18,704 nucleotides of DNA, taken from positions 1-18,704 of the forward strand of contig CAIOSF010000144.1 of NCBI GenBank assembly GCA_903860855.1, written 5' to 3'. How positions within the stretch are numbered: position 1 is the first letter of the stretch; every line of letters begins with the position of its first letter. The notes under the pieces are model-generated. The model worked only from the letters and a program-made list of their open reading frames with translations. It had not been told where the DNA came from and searched no databases. The translations under genes were made by a program, and so were the position numbers. This stretch comes from an uncultured Alphaproteobacteria bacterium (GTDB taxonomy: Bacteria; Pseudomonadota; Alphaproteobacteria; Rickettsiales; Midichloriaceae). This document shows, in pieces, positions 15,011-18,704 of the stretch.

Positions 15011-16468
15011 ATGCAATACGCTATAACAAAAAAAATGCAAACCTTCAATATTGACAAAGAAGTACTTGATTCTGGAGTAATAAGTGTATTCCACAAAGAT
15101 CTAAAGAAAGAGCCTGGATCTCATGATCTAGAGTGCATCCAAGAAAGGGCCATAAAAGCAGCTCATAAGATAGAGAAGGAGGTCGCTCAAAATAAAAATG
15201 GTCTTCAGAGCTGCATAAGCGGCCAAAGTGATGGAATAAAGAAGTTGTACGAAAAAATTGAGGAGCAATCTAATGGAACATGTGATGTTAACAATATGCA
15301 AAGGAAAGCAGATAAAGCTTTGGGCGATTTATTGCAACCATCATCAGGTGGTTGTTTAGATCTGGTTTTTGGCATGGCTAAGGCATATGGTCTTAGAGGC
15401 AAGGTATCATCCCTAAATAATAGCGTAAGTTATGCAGTAAAGAAGGTTTATGGTCCTGAAAAAGCTACTTTAGATGATATTTGTTTTGAGTTAAGCAATT
15501 GTCGCACATCATTTGCCGATATTTTTGTAGCTTTAAAAAATGATGTTATAATTAAGGAGAACAATAATGTAGCTAAAAGAAATGAAGCTCAAAGGGATGC
15601 GGAAAGAAACAATGTAAACCTTAGCGATGAGGAGAAGGCAAGATATGATGCAGCGATTAAAAACAACAAGGACAAGGATGATGAGGCCCAAAAAGATGCA
15701 GTAAAGCATCTTATAAAGTTTTACAAAGCTTTTGAGGATGTCTTTTATAACCTCAAAAATATTGCAATAACTAATGAAATTAACAAAGATGATTTATTGC
15801 TTGAATCATCTCTCAAACATATTATTAAAAATCTAGATTTAAAGACTGAAAGTCCGGACGCAATAATGGCTCAAGGCAAGGCCATCTCTGAGTTAGGTTT
15901 AGCTCTTAACACTAACTCAGCTAGATTAAAAGCTATAGAAAGCAAGAATATACTCCCTGCCTTAAACCTTGATTCATCCGATTTGTTTTCGGGGGTTTAT
16001 ACCTATGATTATGGTCATATGCTTTGGTCTCGGCAAGATAACTGTGCGCAAGATGCTATAAAACTTTTGGGTAGTACTGCAGTTATTTGCAAGGATATAA
16101 AAGCATACAGTAATACGATAACAAAATACATAGAGGATCCATCATCTATGACAGATTTATCGTCACCAACTGGTTTTTGGAATGGTGTTGCTGGTGGTTT
16201 TCGCTGGACTCTAGAGATATTTGGCGAGGGATTTTCTGAATTTTTTATGGGAGAAGCAAGTTCTGGTAGGCAGCTTGATAGACTTACCAAGCAAGTTGAG
16301 AAGATCGCGGCCCATAGTCCTGATTTTGTTGTTAGTATTCAACCTATCAAACTTGAAGCATCGGAGGCTAGATATGGGGTGAATGGTGATTATAGCATCA
16401 TTGATAATGAAGCGGATGAACACCTTGATATGGGATATAACTATCCAACGATGGCGGAAACAAACTGA
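15011..16468 (+). CDS. Unrecognised charged helical protein, candidate effector
   Basis: The 485-residue protein is not recognised. It is soluble, without signal peptide or membrane helix, and mostly predicted helical. A very charged segment at about 181-231 (AQRDAERNNVNLSDEEKARY, then KDKDDEAQKDA) looks like coiled coil or an extended helix. The C-terminal third has aromatic-rich patches (SPTGFWNGVAGGFRWTLEIF, EGFSEFFMG) and an acidic tail. Several Cys are scattered. The ATG at 15011 has no clear ribosome binding site; the Met at 15035, just after a run of eight A, is an alternative start. The gene stands alone between divergent and convergent neighbours, and its codon use looks like that of its surroundings. 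A role in host interaction is a guess from its lineage-specific look only. Confidence 0.62.
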   Translation: MQYAITKKMQTFNIDKEVLDSGVISVFHKDLKKEPGSHDLECIQERAIKAAHKIEKEVAQNKNGLQSCISGQSDGIKKLYEKIEEQSNGTCDVNNMQRKADKALGDLLQPSSGGCLDLVFGMAKAYGLRGKVSSLNNSVSYAVKKVYGPEKATLDDICFELSNCRTSFADIFVALKNDVIIKENNNVAKRNEAQRDAERNNVNLSDEEKARYDAAIKNNKDKDDEAQKDAVKHLIKFYKAFEDVFYNLKNIAITNEINKDDLLLESSLKHIIKNLDLKTESPDAIMAQGKAISELGLALNTNSARLKAIESKNILPALNLDSSDLFSGVYTYDYGHMLWSRQDNCAQDAIKLLGSTAVICKDIKAYSNTITKYIEDPSSMTDLSSPTGFWNGVAGGFRWTLEIFGEGFSEFFMGEASSGRQLDRLTKQVEKIAAHSPDFVVSIQPIKLEASEARYGVNGDYSIIDNEADEHLDMGYNYPTMAETN

Positions 16469-16556
16469 TACCAGTTCTCACTTTTAATGATTCGGCCATT
16501 GCTTTGGTTCTCGGCGGATACTCTGTGGTTACCACCATTCCGTATGCTTTAGTGCA

Positions 16557-17654
16557 TCAAGTACCAGCAAGGCACTTGTTTTCCCTCACGCTGCTCGATT
16601 TGAGCTGGCCGCATGCTGCCATTATGTCTTGACCACGAGGGGTGCGAACTGGTGATACATAACCGGCATTCTCTATTATGTCAGCAAATTTCCTGATATC
16701 AGCCAAATCGGAAGTCTGGAATATTGTGCCAGGCCATGGATTGAATGGGATCAGATTGATCTTTGCCGGGATACCTTTGATCAAAGTTAACAACCTTTTT
16801 GCGTCTTCTGGACTATCATTAATGCTTTTTAGCATTACGTACTCAAATGTGATTCTTTCACCCCTTGTCAAATCAGCATACTCTCTGCATGCTTGTATTA
16901 ACTCGTTAAGTGGATATTTTTTATTTATTGGTACCAAATAATCTCTTTGCTCGTTGGTTACGCCATGGAGAGATATGGCTAGACGTACTCCCAAGTCTTC
17001 TGCGCAATCTAGAATTCTTGGAACTATTCCTGATGTTGATATAGTGATGCGGCGTTTTCCAAGAGTTAGTCCACTTTTATCCAGCAATGTTAAGACTGAT
17101 TGTCGGACTGCATCATAGTTTAATAATGGCTCCCCCATGCCCATAAAGACTATATTAGTTACTAGTCTTTGATTTTCATCCCAGTCATTAATTCTATCTT
17201 TTACCAGTAAAACTTGTTGAATAATCTCTCCAGCCGTCAGATTTCGTACCAATCTTTGGGTGCCAGTATGACAGAACCTACATGTTAATGTGCAGCCTAC
17301 TTGGGATGAAACGCAGACTGTGCCCCTATGGCCTGTAGATCCATATTCTGGTATATAAACGGTTTCAGCATGACTTCCATCGGCGAATTGTAAGAGCCAT
17401 TTGCGTGTGCCATCGATCGAAACTAACTCATTCGTTATTTGTGGTAGCGATAGCTTAAGATGATCCTTGATATTGTGTCGAAGTTTCAGAGTAAGATTAC
17501 TCATATCGGCAAATCTTCTGATATTCGTCTTGTATAGCCAAGTCCATATTTGGTCGGCCCGGAAAGATTTATTGCCTAACTGTTCTACTAAAATTGTTTT
17601 AAGATCGTATTTCGTTTTATTGAATATGTCGTTGGATATGTAGGTATCTGGCAT
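16557..17654 (-). CDS. rlmN: Dual-specificity RNA methyltransferase RlmN (23S rRNA A2503 / tRNA A37)
   Basis: RlmN is a radical-SAM enzyme that makes 2-methyladenosine at A2503 of 23S rRNA and A37 of some tRNAs. The 365-residue protein is full length. The [4Fe-4S] motif is C121-x3-C125-x2-C128 ([16 protein letters not shown]), followed by [20 protein letters not shown] and [19 protein letters not shown]. The second catalytic cysteine, which forms the methyl-carrying intermediate, is C348 in [15 protein letters not shown]. The N-terminal RNA-binding helical region ([11 protein letters not shown]) is also present. It faces the 15011 gene across 88 nt and is divergent from ccmC. Confidence 0.96.
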   Translation of the reverse strand: MPDTYISNDIFNKTKYDLKTILVEQLGNKSFRADQIWTWLYKTNIRRFADMSNLTLKLRHNIKDHLKLSLPQITNELVSIDGTRKWLLQFADGSHAETVYIPEYGSTGHRGTVCVSSQVGCTLTCRFCHTGTQRLVRNLTAGEIIQQVLLVKDRINDWDENQRLVTNIVFMGMGEPLLNYDAVRQSVLTLLDKSGLTLGKRRITISTSGIVPRILDCAEDLGVRLAISLHGVTNEQRDYLVPINKKYPLNELIQACREYADLTRGERITFEYVMLKSINDSPEDAKRLLTLIKGIPAKINLIPFNPWPGTIFQTSDLADIRKFADIIENAGYVSPVRTPRGQDIMAACGQLKSSSVRENKCLAGT

Positions 17655-17936
17655 GAGATTGAATGATTCAGATAATTTAGGCTAATTGTATAGAGGCTTT
17701 TTGCCAAAGTCATAATAAAAATCATACTAATTTCCGTTAGTAATATCGATTTCCATTTCATTTGGAGCTAACCACCTAAATCTTCGCGAGTGAAAAAGTC
17801 CCTAATATTCATATAGATAGCAATTTTATCAATATAAAAAGACGTATTGGATGGTCATAAGCATCCGATATTAAACATCACTATTGTCGATGCTAGCGAA
17901 TTCATATAGACAGGATTATAAAAAAGCAGTGGCAAC
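17655..17936. other. 282-nt divergent spacer between rlmN and ccmC
   Basis: An AT-rich region that should hold both promoters. For ccmC, TATAGA (17905-17910) lies 15 nt after TTGTCG (17884-17889); the spacing is short, so this is weak. No RNA gene, repeat or ORF was seen. Confidence 0.4.
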
Positions 17937-18692
17937 ATGATATTATTACAGAGTCCTTATAGTCTTTACAAAAAATATATAGCTTGCCGGTATAGGATCC
18001 TAGCTGCTTCTCTCTTGGTGAGTGCGTTGATTTGCTATATTATCTCCTTTATGTGGGTATTTTTCTATGCTCCTGATGATGCTACTCAAGGTAGCCTAGT
18101 CAAGATCATGTACATACACGTGCCCTCTGCCTGGGTAGCAATGTTATCATATGTTGTCATGGGAATAGCGGCTATAATTTTTTTGAGCTATAAAAACCCG
18201 TTCTTTGATGCCATAGCCTACACGGCGAACATAGTTTCTTGGCATGCAACAAGTACTGCTATCATCACTGGTTCAATATGGGGCAAGGCTGCTTGGGGGA
18301 CGTGGTGGGCCTGGGATGCAAGGTTGACTTCGATGCTGATGCAGTGGATGATGCTCCTCATATGCATGATGCTGAGGCAGGGTAGAAGGGGAAATCAGAC
18401 TAGTTGTATTTTTGCTGTCGTTGGATTAATCAATATTCCGATCATTAAGTTTTCGGTTAATGCTTGGGCGACTCTTCATCAGCCAAGCAGTATTATGAGT
18501 AAAAATGGTATGGCCATTGATAGTTCTATGCTCTATCCATTGTTGTTTTCGTTTTTTTCAATGATTATATTTTATAAGGGAAGCAGCATATTGATCTTGC
18601 AGAGGAGATTAGAGTTTATGCAAAGATCTAATAGGCAAAACTACAGCGGGCAGAATTACAGAGCTAGTTCTGGTGGAGGGAGTAGGATTTGA
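17937..18692 (+). CDS. ccmC: Heme exporter/handling protein CcmC (cytochrome c maturation)
   Basis: CcmC is an inner-membrane protein of System I cytochrome c biogenesis that holds heme in its WWD domain and passes it to CcmE. The tryptophan-rich signature is clear (WGKAAWGTWWAWDARLTSML, about 115-134), as are the two periplasmic heme-ligand histidine regions (YIHVPSAWVAM and ATLHQPSSIM). About six membrane helices can be seen, starting at about 22-44. The last 20 or so residues (RSNRQNYSGQNYRASSGGGSRI region) are polar and unusual; the final 22 nt of the gene, including its TGA stop, lie antisense within the tRNA-Tyr gene. Length (251) is near normal. Other ccm genes are not in the window, consistent with the scattered ccm genes of Rickettsiales. 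Confidence 0.94.
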   Translation: MILLQSPYSLYKKYIACRYRILAASLLVSALICYIISFMWVFFYAPDDATQGSLVKIMYIHVPSAWVAMLSYVVMGIAAIIFLSYKNPFFDAIAYTANIVSWHATSTAIITGSIWGKAAWGTWWAWDARLTSMLMQWMMLLICMMLRQGRRGNQTSCIFAVVGLINIPIIKFSVNAWATLHQPSSIMSKNGMAIDSSMLYPLLFSFFSMIIFYKGSSILILQRRLEFMQRSNRQNYSGQNYRASSGGGSRI

Positions 18693-18704
18693 ACCTACGT
18701 ACGC
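18671..18704 (-). tRNA. tRNA-Tyr, 3' part (gene runs off the window)
   Basis: Read on the minus strand, the window end gives GCGTACGTAGGTTCAAATCC followed by TACTCCCTCCACCA: a variable-arm end, the T-arm (GTAGG-TTCAAAT-CCTAC, a perfect 5-bp stem), the 3' acceptor strand CTCCCTCC, and an encoded CCA. The acceptor strand and the GCGTACG variable region match the tRNA-Tyr type of Rickettsiales. The anticodon lies outside the window, so tRNA-Ser or tRNA-Leu, which also have long variable arms, cannot be wholly excluded. Confidence 0.82.

Noticed and set aside
16525..16535. GTGGTTACCAC palindrome downstream of rlmN
   Set aside because: It has a single-base centre, so it is not a hairpin terminator, and there is no adjacent promoter to make it an operator; likely chance.
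1..18704. CRISPR array, toxin-antitoxin pair, restriction system or intact transposase
   Set aside because: No regularly spaced direct repeats, no recognisable defence proteins and no transposase domains were seen on either strand.

Overview
The window looks like a piece of a small, AT-rich alphaproteobacterial chromosome, most likely from an intracellular Rickettsiales-type bacterium. Three things point there: single-copy housekeeping genes typical of Alphaproteobacteria (holB, ispG, cysS, phaR, a phoB-type regulator, rbfA, rlmN, ccmC), a 3' tRNA-Tyr end that resembles rickettsial tRNA-Tyr, and several lineage-specific helical or membrane proteins beside decayed genes. An MEP-pathway gene (ispG) together with a Ccm cytochrome-c gene would fit the Midichloriaceae or Anaplasmataceae better than the genus Rickettsia. 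This placement is inference; no rRNA gene is present to settle it.

Layout. Bases 24-2049 (minus): holB (DNA polymerase III delta') and a small protein of a phage-type conserved family. Bases 2257-4027 (plus): ispG, overlapping by 11 nt a dCMP-deaminase-family gene. Bases 4113-6895 (plus): a 417-codon unrecognised gene followed by remnants that continue in the same reading frame after stop codons, then shift frame; this reads as one or two large lineage-specific genes in decay. Bases 6989-8548: cysS, with an extra segment of about 42 residues in the catalytic domain. Bases 8830-10044: an unrecognised multi-pass membrane protein and phaR.

Bases 10045-12114 hold phoB and rbfA on the minus strand, bracketed by two inverted copies of a roughly 120-bp MITE-like repeat. 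The spacer beside the first copy contains several compact hairpins and good promoter-like boxes and may encode a small RNA. Bases 12115-14668 (minus): an exported cyclophilin-type peptidyl-prolyl isomerase followed by a glycosyltransferase that carries an insertion of about 170 residues between its two Rossmann domains. Bases 15011-16468: a charged helical protein of unknown function, possibly an effector. Bases 16557-17654 (minus): rlmN. Bases 17937-18692 (plus): ccmC, whose last codons run antisense into a tRNA-Tyr gene cut by the window edge.

Functionally this is mostly housekeeping: replication, isoprenoid and nucleotide metabolism, translation and rRNA/tRNA modification, and cytochrome c maturation. 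No CRISPR array, intact transposase, prophage module or restriction system was seen. The most unusual material is the decaying gene cluster, the two domain insertions in conserved enzymes, the inverted MITE pair and the hairpin-rich spacer.
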